The notes below the pieces were generated by a model. That model was given only the letters and a program-made list of their open reading frames with translations. It searched no databases and had not been told where the DNA came from. Below are positions 63,749 through 64,000 of a DNA stretch of 64,000 bases, in pieces; the stretch's first letter is position 1, and every line of letters starts with the position of its first letter. Location: contig PDSA01000004.1 in NCBI GenBank assembly GCA_002748285.1, forward strand, positions 16,924 through 80,923. The letters run 5' to 3'. The DNA is from Rhodobacterales bacterium. GTDB lineage: Bacteria > Pseudomonadota > Alphaproteobacteria > Rhodobacterales > Rhodobacteraceae. A program made the translations under genes and the position numbers.

Positions 63749-64000
63749 TTATCCGCCCCCCTTTGCAGCGGGCGACACCGGCAAAGAGATGCGGAAAGCG
63801 GTGCGCCCGGGTTGAGTATCAACGGTGATCCACCCCTGATGGTCAGAAATGATTTTTGACACCAGAGCCAGCCCCAGACCAGTGCCATTTTCGCGCCCGG
63901 AAACGAAAGGGTCGAAAATATCGGCGGCGATGTCCGGCGGGATGCCGGGGCCGTTATCGCTGATCTCGAGCAAAATCGGCAAATGCTGGCGGCTGCCATC
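63749..64000 (-). CDS. ntrB: Nitrogen-regulation kinase NtrB (3' end only)
   Basis: Only the last ~83 codons are in the window. They cover the end of the HATPase domain: [22 protein letters not shown] (G1 box, near 63910-63970), then [16 protein letters not shown] (G2 box) and the final strand. The stop touches the ntrC start. The start and the PAS/HisKA parts lie beyond the right edge. Confidence 0.92.
   Translation of the reverse strand, partial: DGSRQHLPILLEISDNGPGIPPDIAADIFDPFVSGRENGTGLGLALVSKIISDHQGWITVDTQPGRTAFRISLPVSPAAKGGG

Overview
The window is a 64 kb stretch of a GC-rich alphaproteobacterial chromosome, most likely from the Rhodobacterales (Rhodobacter/Roseobacter relatives). The evidence is gene order: yceD-rpmF-plsX-fabH-ihfA-merR; histone-deacetylase-like-xseB-ispA-dxs; moaE-moaD-pgsA-uvrC; and ntrB-ntrC-ntrY-ntrX ... 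trkA-trkH-hfq-hflX. These blocks are typical of that order, and the NtrC has the GAFTGA-less form known from Rhodobacter. No phage, insertion sequence, CRISPR array or rRNA operon is visible. One tRNA (Pro, GGG anticodon) is present.

Layout. 1-7.3 kb: a TPR protein cut by the left edge, bamE, then the lipid/ribosome/nucleoid block yceD-rpmF-plsX-fabH-ihfA-merR, tRNA-Pro and a two-domain dCTP deaminase. 7.4-12.4 kb: a DUF364-type protein, then a three-gene operon (glutamine-synthetase-like ligase, aldehyde dehydrogenase, iron alcohol dehydrogenase) that fits gamma-glutamyl breakdown of an amino alcohol. 12.6-24.7 kb: comM, moaE-moaD-pgsA-uvrC, a pteridine-reductase-like SDR, a Ca/Na exchanger, a small zinc-ribbon protein, an S49 peptidase, trpB and modABC. 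25-27 kb: a two-gene ABC-2 exporter bracketed by two inverted copies of a ~215 bp MITE-like repeat.

27.1-35.5 kb holds the most interesting locus: eight minus-strand genes read as one operon. In transcription order they are an outer-membrane barrel resembling the NosA/OprC copper receptors but without a recognisable full plug and with a Met-rich leader, a Tat-exported binding protein, an ABC permease and ATPase, a small ABM-fold protein, a second binding protein fused to a Spy/CnrX-like metal-binding helical domain, a metaxin-like GST, and NnrS. The parts suggest uptake and handling of copper or a copper chelate tied to nitric-oxide physiology. This is inference.

35.9-46.3 kb: cobQ (followed by a shortened repeat copy), an SseB-domain protein, a HupE/UreJ protein, an HSD10-like SDR behind a palindromic operator, a small lipoprotein, an epimerase-like SDR, a tiny exported protein, and the dxs-ispA-xseB-deacetylase operon. 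46.5-48 kb: two tandem paralogues of unknown family. 48-64 kb: a long aldehyde dehydrogenase, hflX-hfq-trkH-trkA, then a sulfide module (sqr, a small membrane protein, cytochrome b561, an internally shortened YceI) inserted between trkA and ntrX, and finally ntrX-ntrY-ntrC and the 3' end of ntrB. Upstream of sqr lies a perfect 20 bp palindrome containing ATTC-N8-GAAT, the operator pattern of the persulfide-sensing repressor SqrR/BigR.
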